Positions 49,806-59,993 of a stretch of 64,000 nucleotides of DNA are shown here, one piece after another. The first letter of the stretch is position 1, and every line of letters starts with the position of its first letter. The position numbers were made by a program, and so were the translations under genes. Location: assembly GCF_026262505.1 (NCBI RefSeq), contig NC_067206.1, forward strand, positions 5,918,879 to 5,982,878, read 5' to 3'. The notes under the pieces were generated by a model that was given only the letters and a program-made list of their open reading frames with translations, made no database searches and was not told the DNA's origin. Origin of the DNA: Trichomonas vaginalis G3. Taxonomy: Eukaryota; Parabasalia; Trichomonadida; Trichomonadidae.

Positions 49806-49965
49806 AAAAGTGACACGATTATATATAAGTGTTTCGACCCAAGAAGACTAACAATTTTCCTTGAATATAAAAACGTTCATTTATACTAACAGTATCTAAA
49901 CAGGGGGCTAGAAGGCACGAAAGTGCTGGGATAGCCTCCAACTTACGCTTTTTTTTTTTTTTTTT
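49806..49965 (+). ncRNA. Candidate small RNA: GC-rich hairpin followed by T17
   Basis: GGGGGCTA (49903-49910) pairs with TAGCCTCC (49932-49939) with one mismatch, enclosing GGCAC-GAAA-GTGCT, a stem with a GNRA tetraloop. Nine bases later comes a run of 17 T, the form of an RNA polymerase III terminator. AAAAGTGACA lies at 49806-49815, about 90 nt upstream. No known RNA family recognised. Confidence 0.35.
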
Positions 49966-52784
49966 AAAAATTAGTGTTAAACATCCTTTTATTACAAAAT
50001 TTGAAGAAATATGTGTAAAATAATAACACATAATTTAGTTATTTGACCTCAATTATTAAGTTATGCAATAATCAGCTTGTGTTTATATCTTGCGTTTCAT
50101 ATCACGAGATGCAGTTGTTAATTGTCATAATAGATCACCGATAAATTCTTATCAATTTTGTATTTACACTTCCGTTTGAAGAAAATTTTAAGCCTTGACG
50201 AATAGGTATGAATATTTATTTTTGTTAAAAAAAATAATAATTTTTTTATGGATACATTTTGAAGTTTATCATTTTCGAATAATGAAATTATAAACTAATA
50301 CAATTTTTCTGTTCTTCGATAAATTCAATAAATGATCGTAATCTTCCAGTCCGATCGAAATTAGTAACTTCGGAAGCTTAATTTTTCAAGACGGATCGTT
50401 CTTTATTAAGATTTATTTTGGATATCCCTAAGATCTTTAACTTTCCATTGACTCATATTCAATGAATCTTTTGATACATTTCATTATCGAGCAATCTACA
50501 CAAAATGAAACAATATTAAAAATTCAAATTCAAAATATCACTATTCTTCGAATATCTTTCAAATAGATTTGATACTACTGCAAAATTTATTCGAATATTT
50601 ATCGCCATTATATTAACCAGATTTTTTTCATTTTTTCATTAAAATTAATTCATTTTAAAGCTTTAGATAACATACAATACCTTTATTTTATCAAACATTT
50701 TCCGATCAATATGATGAGATGTTACGTTTCATAAGCAGCAGCTGACGAATTCTCTCTATATCATCCGGATACATTTATTGCTTTGATTAAAAACAATATT
50801 CTTGACGTTGAATCTTCCAAAACAACAGTTTTACTCAAGAAAGAAATTTTTTTCTAGTATTATTGAGCTACGAAAATCAATATTCAACTTATGCAATTGC
50901 AAATTTCTTTACAAAATTATTAAAATATTACCAGGATATGCAACTGCTCTTTCCATGTTCGGAATATAACTAATATCAAATTATTTCAAACTTTTTTAAT
51001 GACGTGAATTCAATTATAAATAACGAAGATTTTGTTTATCTTCTCAATTTATAGTTTTAATTTTATAAAGCAGTCGATATAACATCTGAGATGGCGTTTA
51101 GAATCATAAAAACACTTGAAATTCTGCGCGAAGTCTTTCTCCTCACTATTCATTTACAGAGTATGTAGTTCAGGGGTATTATTGTGTACTTCCTCTTATA
51201 CCCATGCAAATTTCATCTACCGATTTTTAAATTCAGCATGAATTTTTAATTAATTATGCAATTGAGAATTCAAATCTTCCAGCAAATATTTGAAAATTAT
51301 ATTCCAGATGTTTCCGCAGATTTGATAGCCGATGAAATATTCAAAAATGTTTTTCATATCTTAAACCTTGTAGAAGTTACAACAGAATATTTATCAGAAA
51401 TCAGGATCTTTCTGAGAAACAGATCTTTATTGTGCAAACGATATCCTAACGAGGGTTAATTTAATTTAATTTTTATTTTTTATTTCAAGTTTGAGTAAAC
51501 TTTCAAGAATAATCTATATAAGCTTTTGATGTTCTTTCATCTAGATTCTTTGTTTAATATGTGATGAATTTTGATTTTTTTTTGAAAATTCAAGATAAAT
51601 TCTTTTTATCTTGATCAACAACATGAACAATTCGAGTACAGCGTAACATTTCATCAATATTTTCTGTTTTCTTCGTTTCTAGATATTTTTTCAAATATTT
51701 CTTACGGAATCTCATTTTGATATACCCATTTATTTTTCCGGATGCTGATCTTTGTACTTAACGAAATATTGCTTGACTATTTCGCTCAGAAACAACATAT
51801 TCGATCTCTTTTCTCTTTCTCATTGAATATTTGTGACACTTTTGAATTCAATCAAATCAAAAATATTTGAACATTGCTGAATTTTTTTCTTTTCATGAAT
51901 ATTTGAAATGACTCAAAAGGAAAACTCGTTCGATTCAATTCAATTTTGAATCAGAATTTTTTAAGGACCAATAAATCAATTATGTAAGAAAATCTTTTTT
52001 TAACTCAGAGTATCAAAAGTAGGTTAAACCTTCAATTATTGATCTCATGTCGGAAAGCGAACGACAATAGTGGAGAAGAAATCAAACTATATCAGTATCC
52101 ATCCAAGCTATTGTTGATGAAGAAAAAGGAGATGGAGCTGATATGCTGGATTTAATTCAAAATGAATTGAATTCCCGTAAAAAATTGAAATATAGAATGG
52201 AAATACCTGAAATCCCCCAATTCCAATTCTCAAGGAAAGATATAGCAAATTAAAATTTACAGATCCTACAGAAGCTGCTATATTTATTGCAAAAGATTCA
52301 TATAATTCTTTTTATCCATTAAATTTGAAGCAAGGAAAAAAGTTTCGTTGTCCTAACTGCCAATTTTGCATGGAGCTTGTAAGACTCATGAAAATGGTCA
52401 ACTTTTCTTCATTCCAGTAATTAAACACGAGCATTAGAGCAAAGCAATGCAAGCCGAGTAACAATATACCAAAAATTCTTAAGTTGCAAGCAGGAAAAAA
52501 GTCTATGAATTAGCAAATTCTGATAATTCCTCAATGCAAAGAAATTTTTGCAAAAGATTGAATATTCCCAATGCAACTTATACGATGTTCCATAATTATA
52601 GTAAATAAACTTAAAGGAACCACAAAAGGGGATAGAATTCAATCTTACAATTATTTCTCAACAATTTTTTCAATCATAAACAAATCGAACAAGGATTTGC
52701 GAAATGATTTTAGTTAAAGAAGTTAACAATGAAATTGAATTGCATACATTTAAGAAAGGTTGATGAATTAACCTGAAATTCAAA
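49966..52784. other. AT-rich region with decayed coding remnants
   Basis: About 2.8 kb with no intact gene. A 67-codon frame at 51256-51459 and frames around 50740-50960 look like helical protein remnants. At 52255-52440 the plus strand reads as a transposase-type N-terminal zinc-binding segment (FTDPTEAAIFIAKDSYNSFY, then GKKFRCPNCQF), resembling FLYWCH/WRKY-like domains of Mutator-type DNA transposons, with frame damage. It looks like host or old transposon DNA, distinct from the Polinton. Confidence 0.4.
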
Positions 52785-52884
52785 NNNNNNNNNNNNNNNN
52801 NNNNNNNNNNNNNNNNNNNNNNNNNNNNNNNNNNNNNNNNNNNNNNNNNNNNNNNNNNNNNNNNNNNNNNNNNNNNNNNNNNNN
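52785..52884. other. Assembly gap of 100 N
   Basis: Exactly 100 undetermined bases, a conventional scaffold-gap size. The true distance and even the adjacency of the two sides are uncertain. Confidence 0.99.
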
Positions 52885-53598
52885 CAAACATATACGATTA
52901 AATCATGACAAAACATATTACGATTAATCATGACAAAACCATTTCTGTCAGATTTGTAAATCTTAGCAAGGTCGTAAAAGCTTTTGTTGTTTCTTCTGAC
53001 TAAATGCAACATAACCATATCTCTGTCTTCTTCATTTTCCATCTCTTCAGTATAAATCATATACTTATAGTTCTTTCCTTTCCTTTTGGTACCGAACGTG
53101 GTATTCTTTTCTGAATGCTTTTGTCTTTTGCTTCAATGACTTCATCTTTTGCTTCAATGACTTCATCTTTTGCTTCAAGCTTGTTCTCTAGCTCTTCACG
53201 TTCTTGTCTATGAATTTCATCTAACATCATGAAAATATAACAAGCATAACGAGGTGAAGCCCACATTGCTACGGCATTTACTAAAAGTCTATGAACATAA
53301 TATCCTCTCAAACCAGGAGCCAAATTCTTGCGATTTTCGTACGGAATCTCTACCCTCGGTTTTCCGAGGTAGCAAACATATGAGGAAATTCTTCTAAAAG
53401 TTCTTTTGTCTGTTGGTTTTCAAACCAATGATATGCTTGCTTTGTAGAACGAAGAGCGTTCAAAATACTTTGCATCTGGTACATATCGTCTTTGACCGAA
53501 CGAATGAGACGTAACTGTTTGTTATACTGTATGTACTCGTATTCTTCATTTATAGCTTCATGGACTATAACTGTTGTTGTGTTCTCTGTTGTTGACAT
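52885..53598 (-). pseudogene. KilA-N domain protein, copy 1 (broken)
   Basis: Begins MSTTENTTTVIVHEAINEEY. The KilA-N core includes LRSTKQAYHWFENQQTKEL and LRGYYVHRLLVNAVAMWASP, followed by a coiled coil with a repeated AKDEVIE unit and a C-terminal DUF-like part (LHLVRRNNKSFYDLAKIYKS). KilA-N proteins bind DNA and are expanded in large DNA viruses and Trichomonas Polintons. It has about two breaks and runs towards the gap. Confidence 0.7.
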
Positions 53599-53611
53599 AT
53601 CTGTCTTTATA

Positions 53612-53629
53612 TTCCGGATAAAAAAAATA
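53612..53629 (-). promoter_or_regulatory. Polinton start-proximal element before KilA-N copy 1
   Basis: Coding strand TATTTTTTTTATCCGGAA, 14 nt before the ATG, preceded upstream by AAAGTTAGTTTTTTATAAAA. The same block precedes copy 2. Confidence 0.55.
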
Positions 53630-53839
53630 TTTTATAAAAAACTAACTTTATTTTTTCTGTCTTAAGGAAATTCATGATTTTTGTGCTGAATTCAATAAAA
53701 ATATATTTTAGGGTAGATGGTTAGATCTAACCCGATATCTACCCTCTTTTCTACCCCAGTTATTTTATAAACGTTTCACATGGTAAACGTTATTTTTTAA
53801 ATTTTGTGAAAACTCAACGGTTTGACACATGCCCTAAAA

Positions 53840-54262
53840 ATTATAGTTCATCTAACATCATGTAAATATACCAAGCATAACGAGGCGAAGCCCACATTGC
53901 AACAGCATTTACAAGAAGTCTATGTACATAATATCCTCTCAAACCGTTTGGCAATTTTTCACGATTTTCATAGAGTTTTGGCGACTGGGGTTTCCCTCCC
54001 ACCGCTGTTCTTCACTGTTTTCAGAAAAAAGTATGTCTCGCTGTGCTTCGCTCAAAAGTTCTTGTGTGCTTTGGTTCCTAAACCAGTCTTTAGGAAGCTT
54101 AGTATCTGGAGCAAAACATGCTGTCAAAATACTTTGCATTTGGTACATATCGTCTTTGACCGAACGAATGAGACGGAGTTGTTTGTTAAACTGTATGTAC
54201 TCATATTCTTCATTTATGGCTTCATGGACTATAACTGTTGTTGTGTTCTCTGTTGTTGACAT
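53840..54262 (-). pseudogene. KilA-N domain protein, copy 2 (broken)
   Basis: The first 45 residues are almost identical to copy 1, then the recognition part differs (PKDWFRNQSTQELLSEAQRD), and the end returns to LRGYYVHRLLVNAVAMWASP. It lacks the coiled-coil tail. The pattern of conserved ends and a variable middle suggests domain-level diversification. About one break. Confidence 0.65.
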
Positions 54263-54275
54263 ATCTGTCTTTATA

Positions 54276-54293
54276 TTCCGGATAAAAAAAATA
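54276..54293 (-). promoter_or_regulatory. Polinton start-proximal element before KilA-N copy 2
   Basis: Coding strand TATTTTTTTTATCCGGAA, with the same upstream AAAGTTAGTTTTTTATAAAA block as copy 1. Confidence 0.55.
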
Positions 54294-54566
54294 TTTTATA
54301 AAAAACTAACTTTATTTCCTGACTTTCACAAAAGACCAAAAATAAACGCTTTACATGTATTTTTCAGCAAATTCGTCAAATAATTTTATAGCTTTATCTA
54401 TCTCATCCACTTCAAACGTTTCTTTACCTTTCGTGGGAGCACCATACATTTTCTCAAACTTTTCGAGTAGTTCTGTTTCAGCAGCTCTCATATCGTTAAC
54501 GAACACAACCTTGACTCTATTGACTGTACTGTCATATCTTTTAGTTATATATATGTTCTTCCTATC

Positions 54567-54962
54567 TTATATTTTTGTATTGAAGTCCTTCGGTTTCTGA
54601 ACGATGTAAAGTAAGCCTTCACTGCAACGTTCCGTATCGAATGAACCATAAGTTATGAAGTTATATCCAACAACTGGGTCTAACCATAACAAAACTATTG
54701 GTATAAGACTTTTGTCTATAAGATATGCTGTAGTTCCATAGAATCTTACCGATATCATAAGCTCAGGATTTCTTGTCAAAATTTTCTGACTAGAAGCAGT
54801 TCTAACCCAGTCGTGGGATGTTTTCTTTCCAGATGGAGATATAATGTCTGACAAAGAATATTTGTTGTATTTCTTTGAGTATCTTACGTTTAAATCACCT
54901 ATTCTAACCAATTTAGTGTTATTGTCTATCTTTTTAACTGTTTCAAACTCAGTGTTTGTCAT
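54567..54962 (-). CDS. KilA-N-related protein, copy 3, 131 aa
   Basis: From the ATG at 54962: MTNTEFETVKKIDNNTKLVR, then IGDLNVRYSKKYNKYSLSDI, DWVRTASSQKIL, and YLIDKSLIPIVLLWLDPVVG. The middle matches the KilA-N fold seen in copies 1 and 2, but with little sequence identity to them. It looks whole. A DNA-binding regulatory role is likely; the same TATAAAATATTTTTTT promoter block lies upstream. Confidence 0.55.
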   Translation of the reverse strand: MTNTEFETVKKIDNNTKLVRIGDLNVRYSKKYNKYSLSDIISPSGKKTSHDWVRTASSQKILTRNPELMISVRFYGTTAYLIDKSLIPIVLLWLDPVVGYNFITYGSFDTERCSEGLLYIVQKPKDFNTKI

Positions 54963-55402
54963 ATATGTTCTTACATACAAAATAAAAAAAATATTTTATA
55001 AAAAACTAACTTTATTTTTTCTGTCTTAAGGAAACTCATGAAATTTGGTCATTTTTTCAGCAAAAATATATTTTAGGTGAAGAGGTGAGATCTCACCTGT
55101 TTTCTCACCTGTTTTCTAACATGGTCTAAAACACACAAAACTCATGAAATTTGGTCATTTTTTCAGCAAAAATAATGTTTAGGTGAAGAGGTGAGATCTC
55201 ACCCGTTTTCTCACCTGTTTTCTACCCCAGTTATTTTATAAGCGTTTCACATGGTAAACGTTATTTTTGGAATTTTGTGAAAACTCAACGGTTTGACACA
55301 AGCCCTAAAAATTATTTTACTCAGAATTTTGTTGCTGAATTCAGCAAAAATATATTTTAGGTGAAGAGGTGAGATCTCACCCGTTTTCTCACCCCAGTTT
55401 TT

Positions 55403-56317
55403 TCACAAGCGTTTTACATGAATTGTACGATGTATATTTGAAATTCTAAACAATTTCGTAGCTTCTATTTCTTCTGTCAGTATGTCAAAAGTTTTAACGA
55501 TACCGAAAGTTTCTTTATACTTCTTCTTGACGTCAGATAGAAGGAAATCTTCTGCTGTTGGATAGTTTTTGTTCAGAAATGTCAACATGTCCATTTTATC
55601 TTCTGCTGGCTTTTCTGCTTCTTTCTTTAAATCTGCATAGTCGTTTCGCATACGTTCTATCTCTTTGACGGAGTAGTTATATTTCCTCATTGCTGCCTTA
55701 CATTTTGAACATTGCGGCATCGTTTTTGCGTTATATTCTGAAACCTTACCTGCTAAAACAACTAAGGCGTCAATGGTTTTCTTTAACTCAAAAGCTGCTG
55801 GTCTTATTTGTTCGTTCCATACCTTACCTCTTCTATCTTTATCTCTTATCTGCCATACACATTCAGCAACTAACGAAACAAAGTTGTCGTAGGTCTTAAA
55901 CTCCCGGGTTTTGTAAAGGTCAGAAACATTCTTATATACCATGTCGCAATCTTTGTCCATAACCTTATGGTTGCAATGAAAACCAAGAAACTCATAGTTT
56001 ACCTTTCGTATGAACTTCTTTATTTCTACTGAGTCAGTTGCTTTGACTTCTATTTCATCGAATTCAGGAATGGTTAGTTTTTGTTGCTGGATTTCAGGTA
56101 GTTTAGGCAAATGGTCAATAATGTCCTGCATTTCATAAAGATACTGTTCATTTTCTTCATCTTTCGCACTACAGTCTAAATTACATGTTAAAAGTTCTTG
56201 CTTTATCTTCTGGATTTCTGTTTCAAAAGTATATGAAGAAGGAATGAAGCTTTTCATTTCTACTAACATTGACGTAGGATTCATAACTAAAGAGTTTGGT
56301 GCTGTTGTTGCTAACAT
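55403..56317 (-). CDS. Unrecognised 304-aa Polinton protein with CxxC-type motif
   Basis: A whole frame from MLATTAPNSLVMNPTSMLVE. Mostly helical, with a coiled-coil-like N-terminal third, a central part with a CSKCKAAMRKYNYSVKEIER stretch that could bind zinc, and TFLNKNYPTAEDFLLSDVKK near the end. The upstream AAAGTTAGTTTTTTAAAAAA block matches those of the KilA-N genes, so it probably belongs to the same expression class. Function unknown. Confidence 0.5.
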   Translation of the reverse strand: MLATTAPNSLVMNPTSMLVEMKSFIPSSYTFETEIQKIKQELLTCNLDCSAKDEENEQYLYEMQDIIDHLPKLPEIQQQKLTIPEFDEIEVKATDSVEIKKFIRKVNYEFLGFHCNHKVMDKDCDMVYKNVSDLYKTREFKTYDNFVSLVAECVWQIRDKDRRGKVWNEQIRPAAFELKKTIDALVVLAGKVSEYNAKTMPQCSKCKAAMRKYNYSVKEIERMRNDYADLKKEAEKPAEDKMDMLTFLNKNYPTAEDFLLSDVKKKYKETFGIVKTFDILTEEIEATKLFRISNIHRTIHVKRL

Positions 56318-57023
56318 GTTCTTACAATAAAAATAAAAAATATTTTTTTTAAAAAACTAACTTTATTTCATCTGTCTTAAGAAAATTCATGAAAATTCAT
56401 GAGGTGAGAAAAGAGGTGAGAAAAGAGGTGAGATCTCACCACTTCACCTAAACTTTATTTTTGGGTCCTTTACACTCATTACGATGAAGAAGTTTCGACA
56501 AAACATTTACGAAGAAGTCTTGAAAATTCATGAGGTGAGAAAAGAGGTTAGAAAAGAGGTTAGATCTAACCTTCTACCCTAAACATTATTTTTGTCTGAT
56601 TTACGCTCATTACGAAGAAGTCTTGACAAAACATTTACGAAGAAGTCATGACAAATTCAAGAGGTTAGAAAAGAGGTTAGATCTAACCTTCTACCCTAAA
56701 TTATATTTTTGGTCCGGGAACAAAATGAACGAGGTCAGGATGTATGCAAATACCTTTGAATTCATTCATAACACCCTTTGTAAGCTCATAAAATGCTTGT
56801 TTTGAGGTCGAGCCACTTTTGGCTCCACCGTATTCTTTCAACCAAAACTCAAGAATTTCCCGCATGAATTTTGTATAAAAAGCAACCGTCTGAATTCCGG
56901 CGGTTGCTATATTCTTCACAAAACATTTACGTTTAGTTTACGAAGAAGTCATGAAAATTCAACGGGTGAAAAAACAGGTGAGAAAAGAGGTGAGATCTCA
57001 CCTCTTCACCTAAAAGTATTTTT

Positions 57024-57880
57024 TCAATACTTTTTCAGCACTTTTCCGTAGTTATATATGAAAGACAATTCGAGATAAAAGTCATAGTACAATGGAATAA
57101 TATGTTGCACACCATTTGTTGTGAACCAAACTTGAAAGTCAGAGAAACTGTTACTAGGTGGTTCGTAGAATTTAGAAGCAAAGTCATAAAAGTCCTTACC
57201 AATACATAGAAAACTATTGTTGCTTGAACTGAAACTTGCATGACACATAACATTTTGAGGGTCAAACACGTTTCTATAAACTGTCAAATCTGCTGGTGGA
57301 AGTATAAATTTAAATGGACCATCTGGTGGTAATGGTTCGTTCTGGTTTAGTAACCGAAGAAATTGTGCCCAAGAACGTTTGTCTACTTCCCAAAATAAAA
57401 ACTCTGTATCTCTTGGAGGGTTAATTTCAATCTTTTGAAATGAAACGGTGGAGTTCATCTTGTCATATTCTAGTTTCAGATAGTATGTTCCATTTAGTAA
57501 AGAGTCGTATTTTTCTTGAAATTCCCAATAATATTTGTTCATTTGAGTTTGAAAGTCATTTAGAGTTTTCTCAAGACTTTCGTCTGAACGAACTGTAAAG
57601 ATCCTCATTTCGTCAAATTTGTCTATTAGACCATCATGACCTTTATACTGCCCATGAAAATATACTGCGAACATAAATGCGTTAGTTCTATTTGAAAACA
57701 AAACTCTTCTAAATCCTATTGCCTTTGCATCTGAAGGACTTTGAAGCCAACGAATTGGATAGTCAAACCTGTATACTCGGATGAAATTTCTTCATCTGAT
57801 ATTGTCTACCAGCATTTGTAAAGATATAGTCTAACGGTTTTGTATCTGCTACTTTTGTTCTTTGTTTTTCAACCTGAAGC
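57024..57880 (-). pseudogene. Polinton structural-type protein A (paralogue of the 62.6-63.5 kb gene)
   Basis: The protein is beta-rich with YLKLEYDKMNSTVSFQKIEI, NVFDPQNVMCHASFSSSNNS, FYEPPSNSFSDFQVWFTT and a C-terminal YDFYLELSFIYNYGK. It shares these blocks with the plus-strand gene at 62.6-63.5 kb, so the element carries two inverted paralogues. It might be a capsid decoration or spike base. About one break. Confidence 0.5.
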
Positions 57881-57949
57881 ATTTAATATATGTAAAAATA
57901 TATTGTTTTAAAATGGTATGCCATATAGCTTCTTGAATTTGTTAAGAAG

Positions 57950-58497
57950 TATTTGAACGTTTTTCCATCTGTATCTCTAGTGTTTACATAAGCATAGCCC
58001 GCTTAGTAAAATATACTTGTAATTTCCTATAGTTTACGCCGGTATAAAAGTAGAATGAGTCTTGTTCTTCGCTATAGTAGTAAAACTCAAACGTATGCTT
58101 GCCATAGTCTGTAATTTCAATTGTTTCATCTTCTAGTTCGTCGACAAATTCGAATACAATATCTCCAAATTTGCCTTTGTTCTTATTGTTTTCAGAAAGA
58201 GTGACCCAACGTAAGTTTTCAAGTCTATTGTCGTTTCTTATATGGTTTTATTATGGTCTATAAAAGGTAAATTGTTAGGATTCAGTATAAATAAAATGAG
58301 TTGCAATGACAACATGTTTAAGATAGTGTTTTCCACCCATACTAACTATAGCATATCCGTCATTCCCCTCCATTCGCTTAAAACTCTTTTGTCTTTTGTT
58401 TGTTTCTGACTTCAAATGACTCACAACAGTGAATTTCATATTTCTCATCTAACAAACAAGTTTCCCAACGGTCTTCTCCAACAAACTCAGCGTACAT
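57950..58497 (-). pseudogene. HNH homing endonuclease remnant
   Basis: Starts MYAEFVGEDRWETCLLDEKY and holds HIRNDNRLENLRWVTLSEN, the HNH_3 tail, matching the layout of the intact gene at 42837-43304. Broken in several places. It indicates repeated homing-endonuclease invasion of the element. Confidence 0.55.
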
Positions 58498-58539
58498 TTC
58501 AAATAAAATAAAAAATGTCACTTTTTTAAAATAAATTTT

Positions 58540-58790
58540 TTATTTCATGCAATGTTCACTAACATCGAAAGGCATGTCCATAAGACGTTCTTCTTCTAAC
58601 CTCTCTAGTCTGTTTGGATAATTTGCACGTGCTGTTTCCAAATCCATTTCGTAGCGAAGACCAGCCAGTTTGTCATAGACTTTTATGGTCTTCCCTTCCT
58701 ATATTTAAAATTCTTCGAAACTCTCCAACCATATCTTTGCAACTCTGCTTTTATTCTAGCAGACTTTCTATCCATTCTATATGGGGGCAT
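58540..58790 (-). pseudogene. Small basic Polinton gene
   Basis: Begins MPPYRMDRKSARIKAELQRY and ends RLMDMPFDVSEHCMK. Basic at the front, acidic at the end. About one break. No family recognised. Confidence 0.35.
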
Positions 58791-58821
58791 TTTTATAAAA
58801 ATAAAAAAATATTTTTTTTCT

Positions 58822-59046
58822 TTACTTTACATAACCGCCTGCTGCCATAAGTCTTTGACGCCAACCCATACCAGCTAATGAAGGTTGACTTGGTTTAGTT
58901 TCCAAACTAAACTTTGGTTTTGGTTTATCTTCAGTTTTTGGTTTTTCTTCTTCTATTGGTTTTTCGTCACTTTTCGGTTTCTCTGACTTTACCTCACCTG
59001 CAGGAACAGTTGTGTCGTCAACATCTTCATAAATATCATATGCCAT
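58822..59046 (-). CDS. Small acidic/Lys-rich Polinton protein, 74 aa
   Basis: MAYDIYEDVDDTTVPAGEVK then a Glu/Lys/Pro-rich middle and a C-terminal GMGWRQRLMAAGGYVK, which could be an amphipathic or cleavage-prone tail as in virion core proteins. It looks whole. One of five small genes in a row on the minus strand. Confidence 0.45.
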   Translation of the reverse strand: MAYDIYEDVDDTTVPAGEVKSEKPKSDEKPIEEEKPKTEDKPKPKFSLETKPSQPSLAGMGWRQRLMAAGGYVK

Positions 59047-59185
59047 TTGTTTTTGTTTTCTTTCAACTTTTTGTTTTGTTGTAAAGTTTAGAATATTTCG
59101 ACTCTAAGTCAATGAGATGTTCTTAATGAACTGTTGTCAGTGAAGTAAACTTTTCCATCTGTTGTCTCGAAAGCTCCTTCAGACT

Positions 59186-59401
59186 TCAATATTTTATTTG
59201 TGAGAGTCTGTTTCTTTTTTGAGATACTAGCCGTTCCATTTCTATGAAAAGTGACTTTATAGTTAGGTTTGTATTTCCAGACCTGGCACTTTCTATTATT
59301 GAATTTTTCTCTTCATCTGTAAGTTCTTTGACAGGTTTTGACAATGGTTCTGAACTTTTTGTTTGTGGTGTCAAATCTACCGTTTCAACTTCTTCGGTCA
59401 T
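59186..59401 (-). CDS. Small charged Polinton protein
   Basis: MTEEVETVDLTPQTKSSEPL followed by KELTDEEKNSIIESARSGNT. It may have extended further originally. No family recognised; part of the small-gene row. Confidence 0.35.
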   Translation of the reverse strand: MTEEVETVDLTPQTKSSEPLSKPVKELTDEEKNSIIESARSGNTNLTIKSLFIEMERLVSQKRNRLSQIKY

Positions 59402-59421
59402 TTTCAGGTCAGTAAAAAATT

Positions 59422-59574
59422 TTAGTTTGGTTTGTTTTCAACTGGTTGTTGTTGTTTTTTAAGTCGGTCTAAAACTTCCTGAGGTATAGGAAGAACTTGA
59501 CAAACACGTGGTGTAACTGCTGGAAGTCGACAAATCCATCTTGAACCCATTTGTCTCAATGCTGTATTGTTCAT
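59422..59574 (-). CDS. Tiny Polinton protein, 50 aa
   Basis: ATG at 59574 to TAA at 59422: MNNTALRQMGSRWICRLPAV with PRVCQVLPIPQEVLDRLKKQ and a Gln-rich end. It looks whole. It is too short for most gene callers, but its position in an ordered row of minus genes supports it. Confidence 0.4.
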   Translation of the reverse strand: MNNTALRQMGSRWICRLPAVTPRVCQVLPIPQEVLDRLKKQQQPVENKPN

Positions 59575-59627
59575 TTCATCTCAGTAAAAAACTTTACATT
59601 CCCCAAGTTTGAGGTGGTTGCGGTTGG

Positions 59628-59993
59628 TTATTGTTTACCCACTGTTGTGCATGTTATATCCTCTGTTAAAGAATCTTTCACCTTGGTCCATATAGTGTCC
59701 TGCTTGGTTATAGTAGTCATTTGCTTTGTTATAATAGTTTCCTGCTGTCTTCCTACATTGTCCATCCATCCTTGAACTTTTCCTCTTGTTTCAGGATTTG
59801 GAATAAGATTTGTTGCATCTCGTGCTACATCCCAACCTTTCTGTACAGTTTGTATAATAGGTTGTGCTTTCTCTTTAAGTATACCTAATGTACTCAAAAT
59901 CTTCCTTCCAACTCCAAATACACCTCTGGCTATTGTTCCCACTGCGGGCAAAAATCTAGATGCAACTCCTGCTAATGCGCCAAATAAACCCAT
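59628..59993 (-). CDS. Amphipathic capsid-associated protein (pVI-like), 121 aa
   Basis: The N-terminus MGLFGALAGVASRFLPAVGT is a Gly-rich amphipathic helix, as in adenovirus pVI and parvovirus-type membrane-active peptides. ARGVFGVGRKILSTLGILKE and a helical segment follow. A second such peptide starts MGFFSKIGNFFRNVGRGIWN at 63737. Membrane lysis or internal capsid bridging is a plausible role; the assignment rests on composition only. Confidence 0.45.
   Translation of the reverse strand: MGLFGALAGVASRFLPAVGTIARGVFGVGRKILSTLGILKEKAQPIIQTVQKGWDVARDATNLIPNPETRGKVQGWMDNVGRQQETIITKQMTTITKQDTIWTKVKDSLTEDITCTTVGKQ

Larger units (their letters stand above)
53719..57002. repeat. Family of covarying GATC-centred spacer palindromes
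   Basis: GGTGAGATCTCACC occurs at 55084-55097, 55190-55203, 55368-55381, 56427-56440 and 56989-57002. GGTTAGATCTAACC occurs at 53719-53732, 56558-56571 and 56675-56688. Further copies lie at 38746 and 49571. Every copy is in a spacer between genes. The two versions differ by paired changes on both arms, and flanking half-copies (AGGTGAGAAAAG versus AGGTTAGAAAAG) change in step. Likely roles are transcript-end hairpins, a protein-binding site, or exchange sites between gene cassettes; none is proven. Confidence 0.85.

Noticed and set aside
53634-55012. ACTAAC hexamers in Polinton spacers as intron acceptors
   Set aside because: They lie on the strand opposite to the genes within a repeated promoter-side block and lack the CACACAG part.
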